In this document: in pieces, positions 35,711 to 44,728 of the stretch
Layout: each line of letters opens with the position of its first letter
Position numbering within the stretch: position 1 is the first letter of the stretch
Source of the DNA: Vibrio cyclitrophicus
GTDB lineage: Bacteria > Pseudomonadota > Gammaproteobacteria > Enterobacterales > Vibrionaceae
Length of the DNA: 64,000 bases
Assembly: GCA_023206055.1 (NCBI GenBank)
Contig: CP065367.1
Coordinates: forward strand, 310,001 to 374,000
Reading direction: 5' to 3'
Notes under the pieces: model-generated
What the model saw: only the letters and a program-made list of their open reading frames with translations
The model's database searches: none
Told to the model about the DNA's origin: nothing
Position numbers and translations under genes: made by a program

Positions 35711-36775
35711 CTAGCCTCGTTTATCGATGGTCGCTACCACAGACAAACCAGGAAGCAGTCGACCTTTCAACTCTTGCTGATCTGGAATCGTAATTTTCAC
35801 AGGGACACGTTGAACGATTTTAGTGAAATTACCTGTCGCGTTTTCTGGTGGCAAGAGCGCAAATTTGGCGCCAGTCGCAGGGGAGAAACTGTCTACCACG
35901 CCTTCAAGTGGTTGCCCCGGGAATGCATCCAGTTCCACTTCAACCGCCTGACCTTTGTGAATGCCGCTTAGCTGTGTTTCTTTAAAGTTGGCTTCAATCC
36001 ACACTTGGTTGTTTGGCACTAAACTCATGAGCGGAGCTCCGGCTTGAATCAATAAGCCTTCACGCACACTGCGTTTACCAATTACGCCATCTGCTGGCGC
36101 GTAAACCTTGGTGTAATCGAGGTTAAGTTGGGCTTGATCTCTTTGGGCTTGAGCTTCTGTCACGGATGCATTGGCTTGCTCTTTCTCACTCGCAATTACA
36201 ATTAACTGATCATTGGTCGCAACGAGATTAGCTTTTGCTTCTTCCAAATCGGCTTGGGTCACTTTTTGTTGTGCCACCATGCTGTCGACTTCATCTTGAG
36301 AGGCGTAATTGCGTTTTAATAGGCTACGAGAACGAACCACTTGTTGAGTCGCACGTTCGTATTCAGCTTGTGCAGAATCGACGCGGCTCTCTGCTTGATT
36401 AATCTTGCTACGTTGTAACGTCTGTTGTGCTACAAGGTTTTTCACGTCTGATTGAACGACAGATAAATGGGCATTGGCCTGAGCAAGAGCCGATTGGTAA
36501 TCACGGTCATCAATTTGCACCAACAAATCACCAGCTTTTACCGATTGGTTGTCACTCACGTAAGACTTCACAATATAGCCTGAGACTTTAGGGCTAATGT
36601 TAGTAATGTCGCCTTGAAGGTAGGCATTATCGGTTGATTCAAAGTACTGACCATAACCGTACCAATATCCCGCGCCTGCTAAACCCAATGACAGCATGAT
36701 CGCAGTGGCAATAAGCGGAGCTTTTTTACGTTTTTTTGTGCTTACTGATTGCGAAGCGTTGTTGTTCTCTGCCAT
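35711..36775 (-). CDS. emrA: EmrA-type membrane fusion protein
   Basis: 354 residues. A basic N terminus (TKKRKKAPL) is followed by one membrane helix (about 22-42), a lipoyl-like half motif (ISPKVSGYIVKSYVSDNQSV), a long coiled coil (about 90-200), the second half (YAPADGVIGKRSV) and the beta-barrel (VWIEANFKETQLSGIHKGQ). This is the standard EmrA/HlyD layout. It is first in the emrAB operon and divergent from a LysR-type gene, the usual arrangement for regulator-controlled efflux pumps. Confidence 0.92.
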   Translation of the reverse strand: MAENNNASQSVSTKKRKKAPLIATAIMLSLGLAGAGYWYGYGQYFESTDNAYLQGDITNISPKVSGYIVKSYVSDNQSVKAGDLLVQIDDRDYQSALAQANAHLSVVQSDVKNLVAQQTLQRSKINQAESRVDSAQAEYERATQQVVRSRSLLKRNYASQDEVDSMVAQQKVTQADLEEAKANLVATNDQLIVIASEKEQANASVTEAQAQRDQAQLNLDYTKVYAPADGVIGKRSVREGLLIQAGAPLMSLVPNNQVWIEANFKETQLSGIHKGQAVEVELDAFPGQPLEGVVDSFSPATGAKFALLPPENATGNFTKIVQRVPVKITIPDQQELKGRLLPGLSVVATIDKRG

Positions 36776-36903
36776 TTCATTTTTCTCATTTTGTTTTCAT
36801 TTAGATGTAACGAATTGTAAATGAATGTCATTAATTGATAAGATAGGAAAAAAAGGAAACACTGTTGCAATAATCTTACTAATAGTGAGCTTGGGGAGGT
36901 AGG
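36776..36903. promoter_or_regulatory. Divergent control region emrAB / lysR
   Basis: 128 AT-rich bases shared by the two promoters. It includes ACTAATAGT (36879-36887), a near-palindrome that could be part of a LysR site. The LysR ribosome binding site GGGGAGG is at 36893-36899. Confidence 0.5.
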
Positions 36904-37815
36904 ATGGACTTAAATGCAGTTACGGTTTTTACACAAGTGGTTGATTGTGGCAGTTTTACGCATGCCGCTGAAGCGCTCAACATGACTAAGTCGACTGTAA
37001 GTCGAAAATTGGCAGAGCTAGAACAGCATTTAGGTGTGAGGTTGATCACTCGTTCGACACGAAGTTTAGTGTTAACTCCTGAGGGCGAGCGTTTTTACCA
37101 ATCGAGCTTGCAGATGCATGAGATCATGAATCAAGCTGAACTTGAGGTTTCTGCTAATCAAGACTTGATCAGAGGCCCTCTCAATGTGGTACTTCCTGTC
37201 GAGCTTGGGCATCAAGTGTTAGCGCAATACATTCACAGTTTCTTGAAAGAACACCCAAATGTGACTTTGAATTTGGAATTGACCAATAGAGAAGTCGACA
37301 TCATTGCAGAGGGTATTGATCTATACGCGCAAATTGGTGAGCTGGTGGATTCAAGCTTGGTTTCTCGATATCTCACAACATCCAAACGTGCGCTGGTAGC
37401 GAGCCCCGAATATTTAGAGCAATTTGGTGATATCAAAACTCCTGCAGATCTAAAACCACCATTTAGGCTGATTGAAGTCGTGAACAAAGCAGCACGCTTG
37501 CCTAAATGGCATTTGCAGTTGGAGGATGGAGAATCGATTTTGATAGAGTTGCCGTGTCAGTTGAGGGTAAACACGATTACAGCTTGCCTTACTGCTTGTG
37601 TTGATGGGTTAGGGATAGCCGTTTTACCGGAGTTCATCTGTCGAGACCACTTTCAGACAGGGAAGTTATTACGACTATTGCCTGAGTATGACATGCCTGA
37701 GGTGTCCGTGAGTTTGGTATATGCAGACAGGCAGTTGATGCCAAAGCGCAAGAAAGTTTTTATCGACTACCTATTAACCGCCTTTCAAAATAGAGTTAAT
37801 GAAAGAACTGAATAA
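36904..37815 (+). CDS. LysR-family transcriptional regulator
   Basis: 303 residues. The N-terminal winged helix-turn-helix is clear (FTQVVDCGSFTHAAEALNMT, then KSTVSRKLAELEQHLG) and is followed by the two-lobe co-inducer domain (GPLNVVLPVELGHQVLAQYI, GLGIAVLPEFIC). It resembles the CrgA/DsdC-like LysR group with an 'RTRxxxLTPEG' segment (RSTRSLVLTPEGERFYQ). Being divergent from emrAB, it is the likely regulator of that pump. Confidence 0.93.
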   Translation: MDLNAVTVFTQVVDCGSFTHAAEALNMTKSTVSRKLAELEQHLGVRLITRSTRSLVLTPEGERFYQSSLQMHEIMNQAELEVSANQDLIRGPLNVVLPVELGHQVLAQYIHSFLKEHPNVTLNLELTNREVDIIAEGIDLYAQIGELVDSSLVSRYLTTSKRALVASPEYLEQFGDIKTPADLKPPFRLIEVVNKAARLPKWHLQLEDGESILIELPCQLRVNTITACLTACVDGLGIAVLPEFICRDHFQTGKLLRLLPEYDMPEVSVSLVYADRQLMPKRKKVFIDYLLTAFQNRVNERTE

Positions 37816-37900
37816 AGGCATATTATATTGGAAGCAACAAAAGTAATCGGCTGCTTAACTGCTGTTCGGGTCTACTCATTAACAATGCTCAACAGCACCC

Positions 37901-37938
37901 ACAGAAAAACGAACTTTCTAACAAGTCCGTTGTTCTGT
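37901..37938. terminator. Probable bidirectional terminator
   Basis: Stem ACAGAAAAAC / GTTGTTCTGT (one mismatch), loop of 18 bases, then TTTCTG. It lies between the convergent LysR and alginate lyase genes. Confidence 0.45.
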
Positions 37939-37976
37939 TTCTGATGACTCAATGTGGTTGTAAGCTAAATTTTAAA

Positions 37977-38834
37977 TTAGCTCTTTTTCTCTGTGTACTC
38001 TAGCTTGTAGAAGTGAGCTTCACTTTGTCCATTTGTAAATTGGTTATATACGCCAGCTTTGAAGTAGCTTAATAGGTGGCGCCAGTAATCAATATCTTGC
38101 TCAACTTTACGTTCACCGTCTACGTCAACAATGAGTTTTTTATCACCAACGATTAGGTCAAATGCTGTTGGTTTGCCTTCTGGCGCTTTGCCTAAATCGA
38201 ACTGAGAATATGCTACGTCTGATTTGCACATTTCCTTATCTTTGTTTTTCTTACCGAACGATCCTTTACAAATTACTGCGTTGTTCTTAACGATTGCCCA
38301 GAAATGCCCTTCAATACCATTATTGTCACGTTTCCATACAACGCGCAGCAAGGGGTGAGGGACATTGTGAGTACCGATGTTATCTAGGCCTTTGTTGTGA
38401 ACCTGTAGAAAAGTAATCTCGTCTTGCTTAGAATCTGAGTTCTTCATCGACTCCTCAGGGTTTATAATCTCAACTTCCGAACTCAATGTGTATGTTTCAT
38501 TTGCTAAGTCTGTGCGAAAATTTTCCTGAACGCGTAGCTCGTTACGCAGGTGGTCATTCTTCATCGTAAAGACTAGCGCTTCACTTTGTTTGTCGACATA
38601 GAAGTTGTTGTTTACTATGCCATCGTAGTTATTATCGAGCGCAAAATAGTCTTTGTTGCCTTTCTTTCCGTTAGGATCTGAAATTTGAAGTTCAGACACT
38701 GACAGAACATTTTGGTATTGAGAGTAATTAGAAGGTTCGCCTAAAGCTCCTTCTGGGTTCGAAAACTGAACATTAGCCGTTGCCGAAGAAGAAAAAGCAA
38801 GAAGTGCACAGCAAGCGAGTAGGGTCTTATTCAT
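37977..38834 (-). CDS. Secreted alginate lyase, polysaccharide lyase family 7
   Basis: 285 residues from the ATG at 38834, chosen because a signal peptide starts there (MNKTLLACCALLAFSSSATA) and AAAGAG lies upstream. An earlier in-frame start would only add a non-signal leader. The three PL7 hallmarks appear in order: LRNELRVQENFRT (R-x-E-L-R), FLQVHNK (Q-V-H) and YFKAGVYNQ, which holds the catalytic Tyr. These enzymes cut alginate, the brown algal polysaccharide, by beta-elimination in the periplasm or outside the cell. The isoleucine/valine in the QxH motif is reported to affect M/G preference; here it is Val. Confidence 0.93.
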   Translation of the reverse strand: MNKTLLACCALLAFSSSATANVQFSNPEGALGEPSNYSQYQNVLSVSELQISDPNGKKGNKDYFALDNNYDGIVNNNFYVDKQSEALVFTMKNDHLRNELRVQENFRTDLANETYTLSSEVEIINPEESMKNSDSKQDEITFLQVHNKGLDNIGTHNVPHPLLRVVWKRDNNGIEGHFWAIVKNNAVICKGSFGKKNKDKEMCKSDVAYSQFDLGKAPEGKPTAFDLIVGDKKLIVDVDGERKVEQDIDYWRHLLSYFKAGVYNQFTNGQSEAHFYKLEYTEKKS

Positions 38835-39008
38835 CAAATATATCTCTTTTGTATTATTATCAGTCAATAATGACATGAATATCACTTTTGTGGTTTATGT
38901 GAAAACAGATGTGTTTGAAATTGTGGTCGATACCCAATTTTCTTGCACAAAAAGAGAGAGAATTTGGTCTCGATTGGGATTGAAGCCTGGATGTCAAAAG
39001 GTGGATTT

Positions 39009-39144
39009 TTGCTTGTTATTACAAGCAGAAGAAGGACACTTTTTGATTTTACGTAACCTAGCTATCAAAACTAATCTCGGAAATACCAAGTTCGTTGATA
39101 GTGTTAACTGCTACTCCGTGATAGTGAATTCGAATAGGCTTTAA
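39009..39144 (-). pseudogene. Decayed fragment of an MFS (CynX-like) transporter gene
   Basis: Read on the minus strand, this stretch aligns without gaps to an internal part of the MFS gene at 46114-47307 (about 46709-46830). By hand I count about 87 matches in 120 bases. The match covers the region encoding ...TGWQLALLMNLIFP... through IRKRSSSATNNK. The Trp codon of that stretch is TAG here, an in-frame stop. Weaker similarity may continue to about 39166. No gene can be read through it, so it is a remnant, probably of an ancestral transporter copy lost next to the polysaccharide genes. Confidence 0.75.
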
Positions 39145-39159
39145 AACAACACGCTCATA

Positions 39160-41535
39160 CTAATTAGGCTCCGAGTTCCACTCTAAGGCTTGTCCGTTGC
39201 TCAATATGGCTTTGATAGAGAGCGGCGCTACTTCAAGGCCTCTCTGGTGAAAGGCTTGATCTGAAAAGTTTGCTATGATCTTAGTCCCGTCACTGAATTC
39301 GGTTTGTTGAACATCTCCGTTTTTGTCTAACCAGAAGAAATCGACTAATTGTTCATCCCATAACTGCTCGTGCATCGGTTCAAAGCCATCTTGATAATGT
39401 TTTAGTGCTTTGATCCTCGGGCTTGAACTGGATAAAGCTTCATTTCTGGTCAAGTGAACCATCGGTGGCGTGTTGTACAGCATTGCGGTTAAGTCACGAT
39501 CTGCTTGTACATTAGTGAACTTAAGGCTGTCTGAATGCCAGTGGTGCGTGTTAATTACTTCATCATGGAATACGGCTTGATATAGCGGAATTCGATATTG
39601 AGGCGAAAACAGTAGCGACTTGTATGGCTCTTTAACCTTTACAGGCTTGAAGAAGAAGTCCGGTTTATGATCAGGGTACCAACGGCCCAAGTAATAAGGC
39701 GAGTTTCGGTTCTCTTTCATATCTTTATCTGTCCAACCAAAACCAACCGTTTCTAAGCCGTGTGCAAACGCGATGCCTTTTGTTGTCAGACTATTGCCAT
39801 CTTCAGAACCCAACACCAAATTTGGTTGCTCACTTAACCACTGCATTCGGTTATTGAAGGCAAAAAGCATGTCCGACTCACTGGTATTGTCGTTGTAATC
39901 TTCACGAGCCATTGCCGTCGCATCAACATCTAAGAATAAGCTGTTGAAGTTACCGAATCTCATAATGTCTTGGGCGCGCTGCTTTACGTATTCTAAATGG
40001 CAGTTCGGATTTAGATAGAATCCGTTATCTCGAAACCCTCTTTTTAGGCTGCCATCAGCCAATTCAATGGCACAACTTTTACGCATCGGTTCTGGTAATT
40101 GAGCGGTTAGCCAATTGTCGTTTAGCTTCGCAGGAATGGCTGTGTTGTAGGAATCGTAAGTACCGACCAGATATCCGGATTGTTTTGCCAGAGTAACAGC
40201 GTTAGGTTGATAGAATGCTGGCATCCAATTATCGAATCCGAGCCACAGTTTGTTTAAACCTGCCTTATTTAGATTAGCGACCATGTCTGAAGACAACGCT
40301 TGTCCCCAAGTGTCTGGCGAGTTTAGGTAAGGGGAAGCATGCTCTAGCAACCAGTTCTTCTTGTTCTGTGCTGCCTTGTATTGCGCTTTAATCGTGTTGT
40401 TTTCGAGTGTCGGCTTCCCAACAGGAAATAAGACCTGCAATGATTGGCTAATAGAGTCTAGCAGCACTTGTTTGTGGTACTGACTGAACCAATCTTTACC
40501 CTTGGAGAGTGACGACAGCTCTCTTTTCGCTTCCGCAGAAATGCTGAGTTTAGAGCCCTCTAAATACCATGTTTTCAATCCCCACCAGTCACTCACATCT
40601 TGGATGCTTAATGGGTCTTTGCCAAATAGGTAAACGTGACTGGCGCCGATCAGCTTATTCACCTCTGGATTACGCTTTTGTTTAGCAACCAGTGTCTCAG
40701 AAAGGTCATTTTCGATGCGCCAATCGCGGTAGCGTTTCGCTCCATCTAACCACGAGTATCCAAGGGTGATACGAACAATAAAAGGCTGTGATTGGTTGAG
40801 CATCGTAAATTGGTGTGATGCCTTCATGTCAATTTTGGTCTTTGGATTAGATGTGCTATCAGAGGATGCATCTGAAAAAAGCAGTTGATTGTTGGTCGCA
40901 TTAACCATCTGATAGCTAATGAAATGATTGTTTTGCTGCACCGTCCAAAAAGGCATCTTTAAGTCTTGAGTGGTGTTGCCCCCAGAATAATTAGCGACGA
41001 GATAGCTTGCCCAAAGCTTGTTATTTGTAGGTACGCGCATGCCTTCACTAAACGGAAGAAATAGCGTCTGAGTTTGTTGTTCTGCAAGATCAAACCACGC
41101 TAACTCAATGGGTTCGTTTCGCTTCACCTGTATATTCGAAGGCAAGCTGAACTGAAAAGTGAGCTGGTCTTGATTAAGCTCGGCCTCAATGTTTATCCCG
41201 CTGGGTACTAAGGTCCAAGTGGCGATTTTTACTGAGTCAGCTTTATCGGAAAAGCCAATGACCAGATTAGTCGCTTTCTGTGGTTTGTTATCAACGGTGA
41301 GAGCACCGCTGTTAACGCTTAAGTTATTCCAATCTATCTCTAGAGTATTCGATGATATAGAGACGGTATTGCTGGTAGTGGCGTTAGCGTTGTCGCGAAT
41401 ACTGCTGCCGCTAACGCTGCTATTACTGGTTAGCGTTATTTGGCTCGCTTGTGAGTTGGATGAAAACAGACAAGAGGTTGTTAAAGCCACAATGGCACAA
41501 GTAGAAAGATTGAGTGGGTGACGTACGCTGAGCAT
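39160..41535 (-). CDS. Large secreted protein, possible glycoside hydrolase
   Basis: 791 residues with a signal peptide (hydrophobic 10-24, ending near SNSQA at about 30), then a Ser/Thr/Asn-rich beta-sandwich-like N-terminal half and a C-terminal half that looks like a TIM barrel. Candidate catalytic acids sit at strand ends: Asp536/Asp538 (LFLDVDAT) and Glu578 (LGSEDGN), a spacing similar to the nucleophile and acid/base pair of GH101-like enzymes. Aromatic clusters such as NTHHWHSD fit sugar binding. I do not recognise the exact family. Neighbours are an alginate lyase downstream and the vxr genes upstream; the 100-base gap to vxrC leaves room for a separate promoter. Confidence 0.6.
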   Translation of the reverse strand: MLSVRHPLNLSTCAIVALTTSCLFSSNSQASQITLTSNSSVSGSSIRDNANATTSNTVSISSNTLEIDWNNLSVNSGALTVDNKPQKATNLVIGFSDKADSVKIATWTLVPSGINIEAELNQDQLTFQFSLPSNIQVKRNEPIELAWFDLAEQQTQTLFLPFSEGMRVPTNNKLWASYLVANYSGGNTTQDLKMPFWTVQQNNHFISYQMVNATNNQLLFSDASSDSTSNPKTKIDMKASHQFTMLNQSQPFIVRITLGYSWLDGAKRYRDWRIENDLSETLVAKQKRNPEVNKLIGASHVYLFGKDPLSIQDVSDWWGLKTWYLEGSKLSISAEAKRELSSLSKGKDWFSQYHKQVLLDSISQSLQVLFPVGKPTLENNTIKAQYKAAQNKKNWLLEHASPYLNSPDTWGQALSSDMVANLNKAGLNKLWLGFDNWMPAFYQPNAVTLAKQSGYLVGTYDSYNTAIPAKLNDNWLTAQLPEPMRKSCAIELADGSLKRGFRDNGFYLNPNCHLEYVKQRAQDIMRFGNFNSLFLDVDATAMAREDYNDNTSESDMLFAFNNRMQWLSEQPNLVLGSEDGNSLTTKGIAFAHGLETVGFGWTDKDMKENRNSPYYLGRWYPDHKPDFFFKPVKVKEPYKSLLFSPQYRIPLYQAVFHDEVINTHHWHSDSLKFTNVQADRDLTAMLYNTPPMVHLTRNEALSSSSPRIKALKHYQDGFEPMHEQLWDEQLVDFFWLDKNGDVQQTEFSDGTKIIANFSDQAFHQRGLEVAPLSIKAILSNGQALEWNSEPN

Positions 41536-41638
41536 ATTTAGATTCCGTAAAGGATAAGTACGGTTATTACACCCATGTAACGCTAGTGTTTTGTCACCTA
41601 TATGTCTCTATTTTCTGTTTGGCTTTAGTAGCATGCCA

Positions 41639-42451
41639 TTAGAAAGGCACGGCGACGCGTTGCACATATTGGACTTCAATAGCCCCTTGGTATTCAAACA
41701 TTTCAACCGACGCACTTAAGTGCTTAGCTTTGGTTTCAAGTGGGCTTTCTGTGGGAACGGGTGCTTGCGCTGTTTTGATTGGTACTTTGTAACCCAGCAG
41801 GTTGTAGTTTTCATCAAACCATTGCCAACTCACATTAGCGTCAGGGCAGTTGTCGATCACCTTTGGAGGCGAGAGCACAATATGTGGTTCGCTGAGTTTA
41901 CTCTCGAGCGTCAGCCATCGATTGCTGTCATTTAAAGTGACAATAATAGGGTAGTGGTTTGAGCCTATCTTTAGTTGGTAAACACCAGATTCGGGTTTGA
42001 TGAACATTTCATTGGTTTCGATCTCGTGATACTCATTATTGGAAGCGAGTTGTCCATCAAGAAGGACTTTGCCTTTAGGCGATACCAAAGAAAGAGGTTG
42101 GGTTTCTAAGCCTTTGTTGAGTTGCTCGGCAGAGACTTTGATTTGATAACCGTGCGATGACAAGCCATAGCGTCGAATGAAGCTGACTTGAATGTGGTAT
42201 TTCGGCTCAGCACTTTGTTTTAGTGAGGTTCCACATTGAGTTTGGCTCAATATCTCTTGTTTGACGGGCTGCCAAAGCTCACTATCAAGTGTTTGTTGAT
42301 TCAGCGCGATTTGTAGCTCCTGCCACGCGACTTGTGGTTGGTTATCAAGCAGTGATTGATAGGTGTGTTCCAGTGGCGTATCAGCAAACCAAGCCGCATG
42401 ACACGCAAAGGGCGCTGCGCAAAATAGTGCTATTAGCGAGCTTAGTTTCAT
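41639..42451 (-). CDS. vxrC: VxrC-like periplasmic protein (DUF2861)
   Basis: 270 residues from the ATG at 42451, whose AGGAG box is 9 bases upstream and whose signal peptide is clear (MKLSSLIALFCAAPFACHA). The ATG overlaps the stop of the response regulator gene by 4 bases (ATGA), so it is coupled to it. The mature protein has a TPR-like start (LEHTYQSLLDNQPQVAWQEL) and a beta-rich rest. In Vibrio, a protein of this family follows the VxrA/VxrB (VbrK/VbrR) pair. Its molecular role is not established from sequence. Confidence 0.8.
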   Translation of the reverse strand: MKLSSLIALFCAAPFACHAAWFADTPLEHTYQSLLDNQPQVAWQELQIALNQQTLDSELWQPVKQEILSQTQCGTSLKQSAEPKYHIQVSFIRRYGLSSHGYQIKVSAEQLNKGLETQPLSLVSPKGKVLLDGQLASNNEYHEIETNEMFIKPESGVYQLKIGSNHYPIIVTLNDSNRWLTLESKLSEPHIVLSPPKVIDNCPDANVSWQWFDENYNLLGYKVPIKTAQAPVPTESPLETKAKHLSASVEMFEYQGAIEVQYVQRVAVPF

Positions 42452-43098
42452 TGGGATTCTCCTGCCAAACGATAACCAACGCCTCGATGTGTTTCTAGGT
42501 GGAGCGTCGGCAACTTCTGACGCAATCGCAGTATGTGATTGTCCACGGTTCTGGTGCTTGGGAAGGCTTGGTAACCCCAAATCTTGTTAAGTAATTCATC
42601 TCGGTGAAACACACGCCCTTGGTTCTGAACAAACAGTACCAATAGTTGAAACTCCTTAGGTTTCAACGTGACTGGGCTTTCATCCAGATAAGCGATCCGT
42701 TCCGACAAGTTGATTTGGATATTTGCGTAATTTAAGAGGCTCACACCTAACGGACGAAGCTGAGTAATGACTCGAGCAAGTAATTCATCGTTAGAAAATG
42801 GCTTAGTCACGTAATCTTTGGCACCCGCCATTAAGCCTTCAACACGTTGTTGAACTTCTACTTTAGCGGTCAGCACAATTACAGGAAGCGCTTTGAGCAG
42901 CAACCAGTTTGGAAGGTGTTGCAAGCTGTCACCATCTTCAAGCTGTCGATCCAGTATCACAAGATCGGCTCGAAACCATTGCTTACTGGCAATCTCTGAA
43001 TCCTTCGCCCAGAGGCATTGGTAACCATTGGATTCAAAGAAGCTGACGAGGCCTTGTCCAAGAAGTTGGTCGTCTTCAATCAGCAGTAGGGTGTTCAT
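42448..43098 (-). CDS. vxrB: OmpR-family response regulator VxrB/VbrR
   Basis: 216 residues from the ATG at 43098 (MNTLLLIEDD). The receiver has the acidic pair EDD, Asp50 (LVILDRQLEDGDS) and Lys in YVTKPFSND. The C-terminal winged helix is of the OmpR/PhoB type (LKPKEFQLLVLFVQNQGRV, then STRTVDNHILRLRQKL). It overlaps the kinase gene by 23 bases. In Vibrio this pair (also called VbrR or WigR) responds to beta-lactams and cell wall damage, and controls beta-lactamase, cell wall synthesis, type VI secretion and biofilm genes. Confidence 0.9.
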   Translation of the reverse strand: MNTLLLIEDDQLLGQGLVSFFESNGYQCLWAKDSEIASKQWFRADLVILDRQLEDGDSLQHLPNWLLLKALPVIVLTAKVEVQQRVEGLMAGAKDYVTKPFSNDELLARVITQLRPLGVSLLNYANIQINLSERIAYLDESPVTLKPKEFQLLVLFVQNQGRVFHRDELLNKIWGYQAFPSTRTVDNHILRLRQKLPTLHLETHRGVGYRLAGESQ

Positions 43099-44485
43099 AA
43101 GTAATTTCCAAAATACATCGGGTTGGGTTACGTAGAATAATGAGTCGGCCATTCGCTTGTTTTATCAAGTGCTCGACAATAGTCAGGCCAATGCCCATGT
43201 TATCTTGTTTGTGTGCAGTGCTTGGCGTTACTCGAGACATAAGGCGTTGGATTAAAGAAGGGAAGAGTCCCTCGTCTTGCACCTCAATCGTCAGCTTGTC
43301 TCCAAGTTCGACCTTTACCAAAACATCACCTTTACCGTGTTGTTTGGCATTCTTGATCAGATTGTCCAAACAGATGGTTAGCCAGTAATAGGGAAGGTTC
43401 AGTTCAACTTCACGCGCTTCACATTGATAAGAAATATTGTGCTTTTCACATACATGATCGAGCCACTCTTCTAATGATGCGTTTTGCTTCAACAAAGGCT
43501 CTGACTGATCTGAACTTAGGTACACTTTGCTGTTTTCGGTGAGCTGAGAAAGCCTTTGATAGTCAGATATTAAACGCCAAACCGCACTTTGAGTGTCATC
43601 AGAAAAGTCGTCGTAGCGATTTCTAAACATTTCGACGGTTAAGCCAAGGCTAGTAATGGGCGTGCGCAGTTCATGAGTAAGAAGCTGTAAAACGAACTGC
43701 CTCTCTTTTCGTTGTTTTGTTCTTAGGTACAAGGCTCTAGCGAGGCCGGAAAGCAACGTTAACAGTAATGAAAATATCAAGGTTTTCATGATCAGGTTGT
43801 CATTGCTAGGCTCGCTTAAGCACACGTTGCTGTAACGAAAAGTACAGGTTTCACCCGTCAAAGAAACCTCTTGCTGCTCTGCGATAGGTTGCCAAACTTC
43901 CGATGGAATCGCTTTCCAGCCTTGTTCGCCACTTAACCAAAGCACATCATCTTGTTGCCAAGCGCGGTACCCATTAAGCAGTGCTTCTCTGCCTTGAGCG
44001 GTTAGCGTTTCTAGCTTGCTATATAAAGGGTGCTGAGGGTTGGTAATACTCAAAAATGCGCGTATTTGCTCGCTTACGTCAGGGTAAGCTGCCAAATAAC
44101 GATCAGCAAAGCTACCACCGGCAGGGTGTCGTTTGGTGTGTGCTGCAAACCAAATCGAATCCAATGTTTGTTGCTGACACAGAGCGAGTTCAAATTCGAT
44201 GGCGTCATGTAATGAAGGGTTATAGCTTTCAATCGTTCGGCAGTGATCTTGTATTGACGCTAACGCGGCGATGTCGCCCCAACTGAATTGGTTGAAATCG
44301 GGATAACGGCTCCGTTCATGAAGCAGAACTTTTGGATACTGAGCTAACTCTTGTTGAGATACTAGGATTGGGGATGATTGCCAGCTCAGTTGATACAGGG
44401 TTTGCCACTTGTCTTGCAAACTTTGGGCATTGGCTAGAGTTGGGAGCCAAAAGGTCAAGCAAAGGGCTAAGGTAAACCTGCGCAT
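43076..44485 (-). CDS. vxrA: Sensor histidine kinase VxrA/VbrK (DUF3404 sensor)
   Basis: 469 residues: signal peptide or N-terminal helix (ending LANA), a ~210-residue periplasmic sensor of the DUF3404 type, a membrane helix (231-254) and a kinase core. His271 in LLTHELRTPITSL is the phosphorylation site; the N box (LDNLIKNAKQHG) and G box (NMGIGLTIVEHL) are intact. The family is described as a beta-lactam/cell wall sensor in Vibrio. It is the first gene of the vxrA-vxrB-vxrC series here. Confidence 0.92.
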   Translation of the reverse strand: MRRFTLALCLTFWLPTLANAQSLQDKWQTLYQLSWQSSPILVSQQELAQYPKVLLHERSRYPDFNQFSWGDIAALASIQDHCRTIESYNPSLHDAIEFELALCQQQTLDSIWFAAHTKRHPAGGSFADRYLAAYPDVSEQIRAFLSITNPQHPLYSKLETLTAQGREALLNGYRAWQQDDVLWLSGEQGWKAIPSEVWQPIAEQQEVSLTGETCTFRYSNVCLSEPSNDNLIMKTLIFSLLLTLLSGLARALYLRTKQRKERQFVLQLLTHELRTPITSLGLTVEMFRNRYDDFSDDTQSAVWRLISDYQRLSQLTENSKVYLSSDQSEPLLKQNASLEEWLDHVCEKHNISYQCEAREVELNLPYYWLTICLDNLIKNAKQHGKGDVLVKVELGDKLTIEVQDEGLFPSLIQRLMSRVTPSTAHKQDNMGIGLTIVEHLIKQANGRLIILRNPTRCILEITYEHPTAD

Positions 44486-44728
44486 CCAATCATTCTCGTT
44501 AAAAGTCGTGGGGCGAGTCTAAAGAGTTTTGGACATGATTTGTAACCTGAATGTCAACAAGTGTTCCTTTAACAACAAATTGTCGAGTGGGTCATGTTTT
44601 AAAATAATAAATTGAAAATACAGTAAGTATCATTCGATCGTATTAAACTAGATGATTGTGTACTTATTGTCATTATTGAGCTGGTGGCAGGGATTATACT
44701 GGGCTCATACCTAATAAGAGGAACCATC

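Noticed and set aside
38875..39144. An 89-codon plus-strand open frame
   Set aside because: Its opposite strand aligns with an MFS transporter gene, so it is the antisense of a decayed fragment; it also lacks a good ribosome binding site.
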